From Apium graveolens (taxonomy: Eukaryota > Streptophyta > Magnoliopsida > Apiales > Apiaceae): 64,000 nucleotides of DNA. Numbering within the stretch: position 1 is the first letter of the stretch; each line of letters begins with the position of its first letter. The notes under the pieces were generated by a model that was not told where the DNA came from, did no database searches, and was given only the letters and a program-made list of their open reading frames with translations. The position numbers were made by a program, and so were the translations under genes. Of this stretch, positions 10,790-21,535 are shown in pieces. The DNA lies in assembly GCF_009905375.1 (NCBI RefSeq), contig NC_133653.1:60143956-60207955 (forward strand), written 5' to 3'.

Positions 10790-13700
10790 TCATTTTCTGA
10801 TCTCTCTGATGTCAGGAGTTGTTCTGAGATAATTCTTCAACAAACATTTCTCAGCATATCTGAGTTCATCAATCATTCTCCGTTTGACATCTTTAAGCTC
10901 TGCAGTATCTTCACCAGTTTGAAATATTGCAGCTCTGAGATCATTAATCTTTGATTTTCTCAACTCCCGATCTAGTCTTATGACATAAGCTTTGTTAGAC
11001 TCTAGATTGAATTCAAGCCCCTTAATACCAAGATATGTTCTGATCTGTGCAGTATTAGGCTTCATATCAACAATATCACCATTGTGATTTCTGTACTTTG
11101 GAACATATCTGCTGTCAGACTTAACAGAATAAAGTCTTTTCTGTCTCTGAATCTGTTCTTTTAAGTAGTTTGCAGCAGTCTCTGTTATTCTGTTATCCAC
11201 TTGAAGTAAGAAAAGTACATGTTCCAATTCTTCAAAATACTTCAAAGGAATGGCATTTTGTCTTATATGATAAACCCTACCATCTGTCATGAAATACAAC
11301 AAGATGTGTTCCTTCAAGTAGGTATGGTAAACCATCTGTACAGATTCTAGTTGATTCAATCTCTCAGGAGTTGCTCCAATACCTGGTTCACTCAAGGAAG
11401 TTGGATCATTGGTAGTGTTGTGTACTCTTCTTTCATCAGCACTTCCCAATCCAGTTTTATCTCTAGCTTCCTTTCCAGTAACTACTCTTGCTTCAAAACC
11501 ACTTGGAGTAGTCTTCAAAGATTGAGTCTGTTTTGCTTTAGTGAATCCTGGTAGGAGTGTTTTAGATTTATTTTCTGATATCAAGTTAACTTGAGCACTG
11601 TCAGAGGTTACTTGCTTCTTCTGAATATCAGAACTTACAATTTCTTGACTCTGAACAACTTGAGCCATGTCAGAGGTTGTTTTAAGAACTTTTCTTGAAG
11701 TCAGAGCAAGATCATCTTTTCCATCAGTAATTTCTTCTTCCTCAGGAGGTACATAAGGCTTGATAGGTTCACCAACCTTTTCTTTACCCTTGGATCTTGG
11801 ATCTATCTGTGGTTGTGATCTAGCCAAAGTTTCTTCAGTATGTATCCTTTCTTTGATCACAATGCCTTTAGGTTTTGGAAGTAACTTTTTACCAGAAGCT
11901 TCAGATTTAGATGTGACTTTCTCTGATTTAAGTCTGGCTTCTTCTTCCTTTAAACTTTCCAAGTCCATCCCTGGATTTTCTTGAAGAAATAACTGTCTTG
12001 ACATTTCCTCATCAAGATCTAGAAGTTCATCAGAACTTATCCTTTTACCAGCAGCAGAACTTATTCTTTTCCCAGTATCAGAACTTGTTCTGTGACTAGC
12101 TTGTCTTGATGTAAACCTTCTACCTTGACTATGACCACTACCCATTCCAGAGTTTCCTTGGTCATCTTTTCCATCATCCTTTCCTTGCAGTGACTTGTTG
12201 GTTTTGCATTTGGACTTAATTACCTTCTCCCCCTTTTTGGCATCAGCAGGTAATAAAAGAGAGATAAGTAGTTCCACTGAGGTCTGGATTTCAGTAAGTT
12301 GCGATTGCTGAGAAGCTTGATTTGTCAGAATTTGATCAATCTGAGCTTGTTGCTTCTCTTGAGTTTTCTCAATATAAGCAATCCTGTCAATGGTAGGTTG
12401 GAAGAACTTTTTCTTATCAATTTTCCAAACTTGTTCCTGTTTGATAAAGTTCTCCTTAATCTTGTGTAGCTCTGCATGAGTGTTGGAATGAAGACCTTGT
12501 AGATGTTTAGTACTCAATGCAGTGACTCTAAGCTGGGTTTTAAAATCATCAGAATGTAACATTTCATCAGCTTTAGTCAAGTGCTCAGCAAGATGTAAAG
12601 CATTTGGAACACATGAAACTGAGTTCCATTCCTTAGTCCACTCCTGACCTGCAGGAGTTTCACTCCAAGGTACTGGTGCATCCCTGATAACAAACTCCTT
12701 TACCAGTTCAGACTTAGGAAGAGTCAGTGGAGGAGTATGTCCTGAAGGACCTGCTTCATCAGCATCTACAGTTGTAGCAGCCTCACCAGTATCTCCAACA
12801 TTTGCAGCATCAAAACTTAGAGAATCAGTATCTTCTGATAAGACAACTGTGTGAGTAGCAATGGAGGCTTCAACATCCTCTAATTGCTGATCTGATACTA
12901 AGTTCTGATCAACAGCCATATCCTGATGCTCACCTAAAATCTGATCATCAGCATCTTGATGCAGAGAAGGTGTTAGTGATAACTCAGGAGTTTGAACAGC
13001 ATCAGTAACAGGTGTTGTGGAAGGATTATTTGCTGTTGGAGCTTCTAAGAAAAGTATTTCAGGCACAACCAGGTTCTGAATATCAATTTCAGCACTTGTG
13101 CCTGGATCAACAAGAGACATAGAAGGTGAATTAGCCTTGTCAGATACAGGTTCCTGAGATGGAGTTGATGGAGAAGAAGTGACTGGAGCAAATTCCTTGT
13201 CTTGTGAGATCAGAGATTCCTGATCCCCTTCCTTAGCTGCTTCCTCCTCATCATCTGAAACTGGCCTTTGTGCCCTCTGTTTCTTGTACTTCCTTGTTGA
13301 GTTGGATTCCTTGGGAGTTTCAGGAACCGTCATACGTCTAAGCCTCTTGAGAAGCCTAGAACCCCCAATTGCAAAATCCTTCTGAGAAGTTGCCTTCTCA
13401 GCTTCATTTACCACAGGTTCTGAAGAGAGAATCTGATCCTCAGAATCTGATTCATCTCTCAAAGTAATGCTTCTCCTCTTTTGAGGTGTTTGAGGAACAG
13501 TCTTTGTTCTCTTTGGCTTAGAGGATGTAGGCTTCACAGTAGGTGCTGAAGAAGAAGGTTGAGCAGTCTGTGAAGTGGAGAGATAGGATTTGAGATAAGT
13601 TCTGAGGGTAGGTTGAGTAGAATGAGAGGTAGGTACTGAGGTTGATGGATTTTGGTTATGGTGAGTTGGTTGAACATTTGAGTAAATAGATTTGTAAGTA

Positions 13701-14500
13701 GCAGGATCAGCATTTACCAGAATCTGTTTCACAGACTGAGGAATCTGTAATTGTCTCACCATTGATTTCTTTGTGTCAGCATTTATCAGGTCGTTAAAGT
13801 ACCTTTTTGCAACCTTAAAAGGTGGGGTTTGAGTGCTGACTAACTGGGGTTCAGCAGTACAATACGTATAAATAAGTTGACAGAATCTAGCAAAATAAAC
13901 AACATCTCGATCCTCTGTCATCCTATCCCCAATAAAACCAATTATTCCAGTTGCAAAATCAAAATGAGTTTGATGGATAATAGCATACCCGATGTGCTGA
14001 CTCAGAATTGGGATGGCATCAAAATTTGAACACTTGTTACCAAAAGCCTTGGTGATGCAATCGAAGAAGAAACTCCATTCTCTTCTGATATTAGCCCGTT
14101 TCAACTGTCCAAGTTTCGTCAGACTCTTTTCATATCCCAAATCAGTCATTAACCCCCGAAGTTCTGATTCCTCTGGTATAGAGAAGGTACAATCTTCTGG
14201 AAAATGTAATGCTCTTCGTACTGTACCAGGAGTGACTACATAGGATGAATCACCCACTTGGAAGATAATACTGGGAGTTCCTCGTTTACCACCATCATCA
14301 AAAACTCCAGTCCTCCAGAACCGCAGAACTTGTTGACTTGAAAATAATTCAGGCTGAGTTAAGGCGTACCCAACCTCACTATGTGCAAGAAGATCTTGCA
14401 CAAAATGCAATTCAGATGGAGCTTCAGCATGATCAAGAATTGCAGCATAGTTGTTTGGAACAAACTTTGCTCCATCAATGATTAAATCCTTTGGTGCCAT
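10790..14500 (-). CDS. Element B ORF2 (SIRE 'env-like' protein, 1236 aa)
   Basis: An uninterrupted ORF starts at an ATG (14500) and ends 195 bp before the polypurine tract. The N-terminal ~260 residues look like a globular conserved block of the type found in ORF2 of SIRE-like elements (motifs VGYALTQPELF and VLRFWRTG, ending near ATGIIGFIGDRM). A long Ser/Thr/Pro/Glu-rich region follows with basic patches. A Gln-rich coiled-coil-like stretch lies near residues 645-760 and a second charged low-complexity region follows. A conserved-looking C-terminal block covers about 1040-1236 (HTYLKEHILLYFMTDGRVYH onward). I see no signal peptide, transmembrane helix or Cys-rich ectodomain, so the name 'env-like' describes position, not proven function. 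The minus-strand sequence upstream is CT-rich with a TATA-like word near 14660, so a private promoter is possible. Confidence 0.88.
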   Translation of the reverse strand: MAPKDLIIDGAKFVPNNYAAILDHAEAPSELHFVQDLLAHSEVGYALTQPELFSSQQVLRFWRTGVFDDGGKRGTPSIIFQVGDSSYVVTPGTVRRALHFPEDCTFSIPEESELRGLMTDLGYEKSLTKLGQLKRANIRREWSFFFDCITKAFGNKCSNFDAIPILSQHIGYAIIHQTHFDFATGIIGFIGDRMTEDRDVVYFARFCQLIYTYCTAEPQLVSTQTPPFKVAKRYFNDLINADTKKSMVRQLQIPQSVKQILVNADPATYKSIYSNVQPTHHNQNPSTSVPTSHSTQPTLRTYLKSYLSTSQTAQPSSSAPTVKPTSSKPKRTKTVPQTPQKRRSITLRDESDSEDQILSSEPVVNEAEKATSQKDFAIGGSRLLKRLRRMTVPETPKESNSTRKYKKQRAQRPVSDDEEEAAKEGDQESLISQDKEFAPVTSSPSTPSQEPVSDKANSPSMSLVDPGTSAEIDIQNLVVPEILFLEAPTANNPSTTPVTDAVQTPELSLTPSLHQDADDQILGEHQDMAVDQNLVSDQQLEDVEASIATHTVVLSEDTDSLSFDAANVGDTGEAATTVDADEAGPSGHTPPLTLPKSELVKEFVIRDAPVPWSETPAGQEWTKEWNSVSCVPNALHLAEHLTKADEMLHSDDFKTQLRVTALSTKHLQGLHSNTHAELHKIKENFIKQEQVWKIDKKKFFQPTIDRIAYIEKTQEKQQAQIDQILTNQASQQSQLTEIQTSVELLISLLLPADAKKGEKVIKSKCKTNKSLQGKDDGKDDQGNSGMGSGHSQGRRFTSRQASHRTSSDTGKRISSAAGKRISSDELLDLDEEMSRQLFLQENPGMDLESLKEEEARLKSEKVTSKSEASGKKLLPKPKGIVIKERIHTEETLARSQPQIDPRSKGKEKVGEPIKPYVPPEEEEITDGKDDLALTSRKVLKTTSDMAQVVQSQEIVSSDIQKKQVTSDSAQVNLISENKSKTLLPGFTKAKQTQSLKTTPSGFEARVVTGKEARDKTGLGSADERRVHNTTNDPTSLSEPGIGATPERLNQLESVQMVYHTYLKEHILLYFMTDGRVYHIRQNAIPLKYFEELEHVLFLLQVDNRITETAANYLKEQIQRQKRLYSVKSDSRYVPKYRNHNGDIVDMKPNTAQIRTYLGIKGLEFNLESNKAYVIRLDRELRKSKINDLRAAIFQTGEDTAELKDVKRRMIDELRYAEKCLLKNYLRTTPDIREIRK

Positions 14501-15190
14501 GTGAAAAAATATTGAAATTCAAGTATGCCTGTTAGGTGTTTGAGATAATGTCTGTATGAAAAACCAACGTGAGAAAGAATGAGAAAGAGAGTAAAAGTAA
14601 GAAGAGAGATAAAGTATAAAGAAAATAAAAGATTAAAGAAATCTTCTCTCTGTTGTTCTTATACTCTGAAAAAAAATGTTACCGTTGGACACCTGTCAGA
14701 CATGCAGTAATAACGGATAGTTACTGGGCTCGAGAAAACAGGAATGATGACTTACCCAGTTGCCTTGTTTCAAGGAAAAACCATTTCATTTATCAAGAGA
14801 CACAGTTTTAATTCAAAATTTAAACCGTTAGCACTGATTGAATTATTTTTCACTGCAACATTAATATTCTGAAAATGAATCATGTGAAAAATGACCGAGA
14901 TAATTTCGATGAATAAGTGCTGACAAAGAATCAGAACTTAAATAAAGACAAAATTTAAATGGTCATCAGAATATCAAGCAGGATTTAACAACACAAGCTA
15001 AAATAACTCAGAGACAAAATCTTGAAGTAAAAACAGTTTTCATTAATATATCAAGTCAATACATATATGAAATAGAAATTACATCAATACAAGATTTTCC
15101 CTAAGCTTCTAATCCTAACGTCAACAGCTTTAGTCCTAGCTAAGAAGCCTGACAAAGCTGAGGATGAAGAAGAACAGGAAGAAGACGAGA
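14501..15190 (-). other. Spacer between the small ORF and ORF2 of element B
   Basis: No gene is seen. The part next to ORF2 (14501-14670) is pyrimidine-rich on the minus strand and resembles a leader, with GAGTATAAG near 14659-14667 as a weak TATA candidate. The part next to the small ORF (about 15020-15120) carries GTTAGGATTAG and TATTAATGAAA words resembling the trailer of the homologous small ORF in element D. Confidence 0.5.
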
Positions 15191-15436
15191 TTAAGTCATC
15201 TTCCTCTTCCTATCTTCGACAAACAAGATGGCGAGTCGTATGATTCGCTCTTGCTGACGAATACGACGAAGGTGAAGGTCTCTTCGAACGGCCACCAGAT
15301 CACGTTTGATAACCTCTGGAAATTGAATCCAGAGATTGTGAGGGATGTTGGTGATAGGGTAGGGAGTTGGAATTCCATTCAAAAAGACATGCACAGTCTC
15401 ATCACCGTAATTGTAGAACCAGCCAAATTCAGCCAT
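15191..15436 (-). CDS. Small ORF between pol and ORF2 of element B (81 aa)
   Basis: I do not recognise this protein. The ATG at 15436 (MAEFGWFYNYGD) is chosen because the longer frame begins at TTG. It reads HVFLNGIPTPYPITNIP in the middle and ends in a very basic helix-like stretch with RIRQQERIIRLA. A TATA-like TATATA lies about 77 bp upstream (15512-15517), followed by a leader free of upstream ATGs that I could see. The small ORF of element D at 44823-45191 has the same place after pol and resembles it at LxG, IP and QERII(R/S)LA. The trailers also share words. Homology is my inference from these co-linear matches. A plus-strand ORF over the same bases (15164-15442) looks like a shadow. 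Confidence 0.55.
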   Translation of the reverse strand: MAEFGWFYNYGDETVHVFLNGIPTPYPITNIPHNLWIQFPEVIKRDLVAVRRDLHLRRIRQQERIIRLAILFVEDRKRKMT

Positions 15437-15511
15437 TTGTGATAGTAAATGAAAAACAAGACTGAATTTGTGATACAAGTGTGATGAGAAGACTAATGTG
15501 AAGTGGCTGTG

Positions 15512-15517
15512 TATATA
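15512..15517 (-). promoter_or_regulatory. Candidate TATA box for the element B small ORF
   Basis: TATATA in the context GCCTATATACAC on the minus strand, about 77 bp before the ATG at 15436. CTTCAC follows shortly after, as in the element D counterpart. Confidence 0.45.
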
Positions 15518-15519
15518 GG

Positions 15520-16866
15520 CAAGAGAATGCCAGGAGACGCGAAGATATTTAATGCTGACAGATAGAATTAATTCTACCTCGTCTCCCTAGACTTTGAAAA
15601 AGAATAACAGTCATTGGAAAGAGGAATCATGGTCTAGACCGCACAAAACACAAGAAACAGTGGACTGTTCAAGTACAAAACCATTAATCCTAATCATAGT
15701 GACTATTAATCTTCCACTTCAACATATGCGCGTACAAACTGAGACTGTTATTAAATTTCATTCAAAGATAAGCCAAGTAAAGGATTAGACTGAGAAATCA
15801 GAACTTAGACCTATACCAGAACTTAACAGTCATCAGAACATAATTTCTTAACTCGAAAAAGGAATGCTCATCTTAGTAAATACTCATACAAGTTCTTAGT
15901 TATGAACGTCAGAACTTAATCATCAGAACGTGTAACTAGAACTTGTCCTCAGAATTTGTGCAAAAATGACACAATGACTGTTTATCTAAAATAACATAGA
16001 CCACCACAGAAATTTTCATCATTCAGATGGAGTGATTAGTGTGTGCATTAAGCTAAATAACAGACAAAGAGTAAAGTCTGATCTACTTCAGTACATCTTA
16101 GAAATAAGTCATAATTAAAATTTTGCTAAAGAGCTGTCATTATCCTGAAACCTACTGATAAATGAGTTCATGCATGAGTCCACCTCAACTGTTTTTGTGC
16201 TAATTTTATGCATCTTTAAAATTCTCTTTTACAGTGGCTTCTCAGTGTAAGTGAGTCACGACTGCTTATCAGAATTTATGCTTTTATCAGAGTATTTCTC
16301 CAGTAATCATAGAGTGTGAAAAGTCACCAAGAAAATATTTTGCTTTTCTAATGCATATTTACTTAATACCAGCTATGCACTTGGGTCGTCCCATTCACAT
16401 TTTTACTCTAGATCTCAAAGGAGTACCTGATATTATTCTTTGATTCTTGTCTTCTTCTTTTGATAAGTGAGGTTTATCAGCACTTAGTACATTCAGCAGT
16501 TTTACTAGAATCAGAACTTAAACAGATGAGTAGCATTATTCTAATTTGGGACTTAGTAATAAGATGAATAAAGTAAACTAAACTAAGCTCAAGTATCAGA
16601 ATTTGCTTGTGTCATAAGATTTCCACAGAAATAATTACTTCTTTCATGGGATCATTTGTTTATTGAAGACTAGTAGGTCAGTATCTAGCACAGTTATCCT
16701 CATAGGATTGAATAGTTACTGAAACAGACATATCACTTATCAGAGTTTAGAAACATATATCAGACAACAGTCAGTACTTAAAGACATTTATCAATTAATG
16801 CACAGAATATACAAAGAGATTAATTCTGTAAATACTGATCATAAAGTCTGATAACATAGAACAAGT
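15520..16866 (-). other. Spacer between pol and the small ORF of element B
   Basis: About 1.35 kb without a credible gene. Variants of TATCAGAACTTA (plus strand) are scattered through it, for example near 15801, 15910, 15925, 16264, 16510 and 16744, together with TCAGTACTTA variants. The same word family occurs in the LTR and within ORF2. Confidence 0.6.
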
Positions 16867-17754
16867 TTAAACAGATTTAGAGAAAGAACCTGAAATCATT
16901 CCAAGTTCATTTACCAATTTTGTAAAGGTAGCTTCACACAGTGGTTTTGTGAAGATATCTGCTACTTGTTGATCTGTGGGAACAAAATGCAATTCCACTG
17001 TACCTTCATCCACATGTTCCCTAATGAAATGGTACCTGATGCTGATGTGCTTTGTCATAGAGTGTTGAACTGGATTACCTGTCATAGCAATAGCACTTTG
17101 ATTATCACAGTAAATAGGGATTTTGAAATATGTTAACCCATAATCCAGTAACTGATTCTTCATCCAGAGAATCTGTGCACAGCAGCTTCCTGCAGCAATA
17201 TACTCTGCTTCTGCAGTTGATGTGGAAATTAACTTTTGTTTCTTGCTATACCAAGAAACCAACCTGCCTCCAAGAAATTGGCAGCTACCACTTGTGCTTT
17301 TCCTGTCAATTTTGCAACCTGCAAAATCTGCATCTGAGTAACCTATTAATTTAAAATCTGATTCTCTAGGATACCATAATCCTAGATCAGTTGTTCCTTT
17401 AAGATACTTAAAGATTTTTTTTACAGCTGTTAAGTGAGGTTCTCTTGGATCTGCTTGAAATCTTGCACAAAGACAGGTAGCAAACATGATATCTGGTCTA
17501 CTAGCAGTTAGATAGAGAAGTGAGCCAATCATACCTCTGTAATCAGTAATATCTACTGAATTACCAGTATCCTTATCCATTTTTGTTGCAGTGGCCATGG
17601 GAGTGGATGCACTTGAACAGTCTTGCATTCCAAATTTCTTCAGCAAGTTTCTGGTGTACTTAGATTGACAAATAAAAGTTCCTTCTTCACTCTGCTTGAC
17701 TTGAAGGCCCAGAAAATAACTAAGTTCTCCCATCATACTCATCTGATATCTTGA
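16867..17754 (-). pseudogene. Element B RT C-terminus and RNase H (after amber codon)
   Basis: This is in frame with the upstream gag-pol but separated from it by TAG at 17755-17757 (codon 1242). It begins SRYQMSMMGELSYFLGLQV, where related elements have Gln-Ser in place of the stop. RNase H landmarks are all present: GYSDADFAG, KKQKLISTSTAEAEYIAAGS, YCDNQSAIAM and ADIFTKPL. It ends at a normal stop at 16867. The ATG at 17742 could restart translation but would give only a C-terminal piece, so I treat it as part of one interrupted polyprotein. Confidence 0.85.
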
Positions 17755-20700
17755 CTACATTAGGTTGGCAAACTTTTTGCAAAGTTTGTCATTTGGAGAC
17801 CCAAAAATAATATCATCAACATAAATCTGAATCAAAAGTAAGTCCTTGCCATGGTTGAGATAGAACAGTGTTTTGTCAATAGTTCCTCTGTTGAATCCAC
17901 TTTCCAGAAGAAACTGAGCTAAAGTCTCATACCATGCTCTAAGAGCTTGCTTAAGTCCATAAAGTGCTTTATCAAGCCTGTAGACATAATCTGGATGTTT
18001 GGAATCTACAAAGCCTGGAGGTTGTTCAACATATACTTCCTCTTCCAATTCTCCATTGAGAAAAGCACTTTTCACATCCATTTGAAAGACAGTAAACTTT
18101 TTGTGAGCAGCATAAGCCATGAATATCCTTATGGCTTCTAACCTAGCAACTGGCGCAAATGTTTCATCATAGTCAATTCCCTCCTGTTGAGAATATCCTT
18201 TTGCAACCAGCCTTGCCTTGTTCCTTACAATTATGCCATCACTGTCAGTTTTGTTTCTGAATACCCACTTTGTACCAACAACCGATCTATTCTTAGGTCT
18301 TGGCACTAAGGTCCAGACTTTGTTTCTTTCAAATTCATTCAACTCTTCCTGCATTGCTTGCACCCAATCAGCATCTTGAAGAGCTTCTTCCACTTTCTTT
18401 GGCTCAGTCTGAGAGAGAAAAGAATTGTAAAGACATTCATTCGAAGTACCTGTTCTAGTTCTGACACCTGCCTCAGGATTTCCAATTATCAAATCAGGTG
18501 TATGTGATTTTGTCCACTTCCTTGCAGATGGAAGATTTTCTCTAGAACTGGATGCTCCCCCATGATTCATGCTGTCTTCGGTTTCATTTTCTGATGCTCC
18601 CCCTGAAACTATGCTCTCTGAGTTGGATCCTTCAGTATTTAGATTTTCAGTACTGTCAGTACTTGGCTTATCAGAACTTGACGAATCAGAATTTGAAGAG
18701 CCAGATGTATGTTCTGATGCTTCTTGAGATGTGATAATATCTTGAGTATGCTCCCCCTGCATTGGTACATCTTCCTTTGACGTAGTCACCACAGTTTCAA
18801 TAACATCAGAGTTTAATCCATCAGAATTTACAGTATCAGGACTTAGACTGTCAGGACTTGAGGTATCAGAATATGAATCTTCATTTTCAAATCTCAGCTG
18901 ATCATGATCAATGTAATCTTCAAGTCCAGTGATCTTCTTGTCATCAAAAGAGACATTGATAGATTCCATGACCACTTTTGTTCTCAAATTATAGACTCTG
19001 AAGGCTTTTGTTGAAAGTGGATATCCAACAAAGATTCCCTCATCAGCTTTTAGATCAAACTTGGATAGCTGTTCAGGATGAGTCTTGAGAACAAAACACT
19101 TACATCCAAATACATGAAAGTATTTGAGATTTGGCTTCTTGTTCTTCACCATCTCATATGGAGTTTTTCCATGCTTGTTAATGAGTGTTGCATTTTGAGT
19201 AAAACAAGCAGTCTGCACAGCTTCAGCCCAGAAATAGGTTGGAAGCTTTGCTTCTTCAAGCATTGTTCGTGCAGCTTCAATGAGAGTTCTATTCTTCCTT
19301 TCAACAACTCCATTTTGCTGTGGAGTTCCAGGAGCAGAAAATTCCTGCTTTATTCCATGATTTTTGCAGAACTCTTCCATTATCAGATTCTTGAATTCAG
19401 TGCCATTATCACTCCTCAAAATTTTCACAGAATCTTTGATCAATTTATCCAGATGTTTGACATGATCAATCAGGATAGATGCAGTTTCACTTTTTGTGTG
19501 CAAGAAATACACCCATGTGTATCTGGTGAACTCATCTACTATGACCAACGCATATTTCTTCTTTGCAATAGACATGACATTCACTGGACCAAATAGATCA
19601 ACATGAAGCAGATAATAAGGCTCAAGAATTGATGATTCAGTCTTGCTCTTGAACGAAGATTTTCTTTGTTTAGCCTTCTGACATGAGTCACAAAGACCAT
19701 CAGGAACAAACACTGATTTTGGCAGTCCTCTCACAAGATCTTTCTTGATCAGTTCATTTATCTTGTTGAAGTTTAAATGAGAGAGTTTCTTGTGCCAATT
19801 CCAGCTTTCTTCAGTTGAGGCTCTACTTACTAAACAGATTGCAGAACCATCAGAACTTGTTGAAAGCTTAGCTTCATAAATGTTACCACGCCTGAATCCC
19901 TTCAGAACAATTTTTTCTTTAGATTTACTAACTATTTCACAATGTTCTGCAAAGAAATCAACATGATAACCTCTGTCACAGATTTGACTTATACTCAGTA
20001 AGTTGTGTTTAAGTCCTGAGACCAGAGCTACAACTTTAATGATGACATTCCCAAGATTGATATTGCCATATCCCAAAGTTTTTCCAATGTTGCCATCTCC
20101 ATAAGAAACACTTGGGCCAGCTTTCTCCACAAAGTCTGATAGCAGGGCCTTATTTCCAGTCATATGTCCTGAACATCCACTGTCCAGAACTAAAATATTT
20201 TTCCTGTTGCCCTTTGTTTCAGCAGCTTCAGAACTGCTCTCAGAACTTGATTTATCAGCATTTGCCATCAATGCATAGTTCTCCTCACTTTCAGAGTCTG
20301 AGGTGTCTGTCCAGCTTTTCTGCTTTGTGACAAGAGCTTTGCCTTTGTCACTCTTGGTCTTCTTGCAATCAGGAGATATGTGGCCTTTCTCACCATAATT
20401 ATAACATTTAACATTAGCGTAATCTCCTCTGTCAGACTTTCCTCCTCTTCCTTCAGATCTTCTGAAATTCTTCTTATCAGAACTTATGCCTTTCCTGGAA
20501 AACTTCTTTCCCTTCCTGAACTTCCTGTATGCAATCTTTGTGATTCCTTTCACCATAAGAGCACACAGCTTCATCATCTCCTCATCAGCATCAGTTTCAG
20601 GCAAGCTTTCAGAATCTGAGTCATCATCACTCTCAGAACTTGATGACTCAGTATCAGACTTTATGATAAGAGCTTTACCCTTGTCTTTCTTTGAGGAAGG

Positions 20701-21480
20701 TGGTTTGGGGGATTCCTCTTCAGCCTTGAGAGCAACTGTCCTTGACTTTCCTCCTTTCCTCTTGCTTCTTTGTTCCATCTCAAGTTCATGAGTCTTGAGC
20801 ATTCCATAGATTTCATCAAGAGTTGTTTCATCAAGATTGTAGTTGTCTCTTATTGTTGTTGCCTTCAAATCCCAACATTCAGGAAGAGCTAACAGGAATT
20901 TAAGGTTTGTATCTTCAAGATCATACTCCTTATTAACCAATGACAAGTCATTCAAGAGTTTGACAAATCTATCATATACATCAGTCAATGACTCATTAGT
21001 CCTAGAGTCAAAGTGTTCATACTCTTGAGTGAGTATTGTCTTCCTGTTCTTCTTAACTGTTTCAGTTCCTTGACACCTTGTCTCCAGTGCATCCCATATC
21101 TCCTTAGCAGTCTTGCAGTTGATTACCCTGTTTGACATTACATTATCAATGGCACTATGCAATAAGTGTCGTACCTTGGCATCCTTAGCAATAGATGCTA
21201 TATCTTCAGCAGTGTAATCACTCTTTTCCTTTGGTACGGTCTTTGCTGCTTCACCTGCAACTACAACGGCGAGCTTGGTAGGTTTGTGAGGCCCTTCCTT
21301 GATTCTATCAAGGTATTCTGGATCTGTTGCTTCCAGAAACATGGTCATCCTTACCTTCCATATGGGATATTCAGATGGTCTCAATATGGGAACTCTGATA
21401 GTCTCATATCGACTCTGAGTTGATGTCTTTGATGATTCCTCAGTTTTGGTAGGCTTAGTTGGAGTTTCTGTGTCAGACAT
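17755..21480 (-). CDS. Element B gag-PR-INT-RT polyprotein (ends at an amber codon)
   Basis: The start ATG is at 21480 ([12 protein letters not shown]). The frame extends further to the primer site only through a GTG codon. In order: gag (UBN2-type) over the first ~260 residues; a Ser/Asp-rich linker; a zinc knuckle near residues 357-371 reading [14 protein letters not shown], in which the second Cys is Tyr; protease [12 protein letters not shown] near 432; the integrase zinc site ([10 protein letters not shown] ... CDSCQKAK) and DDE core ([23 protein letters not shown]); RT with [11 protein letters not shown] and YVDDIIFGS. Codon 1242 is TAG (17755-17757), probably from CAG. Otherwise the 1537-codon gag-pol frame is open to 16867. 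The Cys-to-Tyr change should impair zinc binding. Confidence 0.9.
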   Translation of the reverse strand: MSDTETPTKPTKTEESSKTSTQSRYETIRVPILRPSEYPIWKVRMTMFLEATDPEYLDRIKEGPHKPTKLAVVVAGEAAKTVPKEKSDYTAEDIASIAKDAKVRHLLHSAIDNVMSNRVINCKTAKEIWDALETRCQGTETVKKNRKTILTQEYEHFDSRTNESLTDVYDRFVKLLNDLSLVNKEYDLEDTNLKFLLALPECWDLKATTIRDNYNLDETTLDEIYGMLKTHELEMEQRSKRKGGKSRTVALKAEEESPKPPSSKKDKGKALIIKSDTESSSSESDDDSDSESLPETDADEEMMKLCALMVKGITKIAYRKFRKGKKFSRKGISSDKKNFRRSEGRGGKSDRGDYANVKCYNYGEKGHISPDCKKTKSDKGKALVTKQKSWTDTSDSESEENYALMANADKSSSESSSEAAETKGNRKNILVLDSGCSGHMTGNKALLSDFVEKAGPSVSYGDGNIGKTLGYGNINLGNVIIKVVALVSGLKHNLLSISQICDRGYHVDFFAEHCEIVSKSKEKIVLKGFRRGNIYEAKLSTSSDGSAICLVSRASTEESWNWHKKLSHLNFNKINELIKKDLVRGLPKSVFVPDGLCDSCQKAKQRKSSFKSKTESSILEPYYLLHVDLFGPVNVMSIAKKKYALVIVDEFTRYTWVYFLHTKSETASILIDHVKHLDKLIKDSVKILRSDNGTEFKNLIMEEFCKNHGIKQEFSAPGTPQQNGVVERKNRTLIEAARTMLEEAKLPTYFWAEAVQTACFTQNATLINKHGKTPYEMVKNKKPNLKYFHVFGCKCFVLKTHPEQLSKFDLKADEGIFVGYPLSTKAFRVYNLRTKVVMESINVSFDDKKITGLEDYIDHDQLRFENEDSYSDTSSPDSLSPDTVNSDGLNSDVIETVVTTSKEDVPMQGEHTQDIITSQEASEHTSGSSNSDSSSSDKPSTDSTENLNTEGSNSESIVSGGASENETEDSMNHGGASSSRENLPSARKWTKSHTPDLIIGNPEAGVRTRTGTSNECLYNSFLSQTEPKKVEEALQDADWVQAMQEELNEFERNKVWTLVPRPKNRSVVGTKWVFRNKTDSDGIIVRNKARLVAKGYSQQEGIDYDETFAPVARLEAIRIFMAYAAHKKFTVFQMDVKSAFLNGELEEEVYVEQPPGFVDSKHPDYVYRLDKALYGLKQALRAWYETLAQFLLESGFNRGTIDKTLFYLNHGKDLLLIQIYVDDIIFGSPNDKLCKKFANLM

Positions 21481-21520
21481 GATTGTGTTTGGATCTTTAA
21501 CTGTATGTGTGTTAACAGAA

Positions 21521-21533
21521 GGCTCTGATACCA
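21521..21533 (-). other. Primer-binding site of element B
   Basis: The minus strand reads TGGTATCAGAGCC, a perfect match to the initiator-tRNA-Met 3' end used by plant Copia elements, two bases inside the 5' LTR. Confidence 0.92.
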
Positions 21534-21535
21534 CT

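Noticed and set aside
15164..15442. Plus-strand 92-codon ORF opposite the small ORF of element B
   Set aside because: The minus strand has the promoter-like context, element orientation and likeness to the D small ORF. The plus ORF is probably its shadow.
17742..17757. Programmed read-through at the RT amber of element B
   Set aside because: The downstream context (TCA AGA) does not match a known read-through signal. Decay of CAG is simpler. The recurrence is reported as a finding instead.
19078..19596. 172-codon plus-strand ORF inside element B
   Set aside because: It is antisense to the integrase-coding frame and has no domain.
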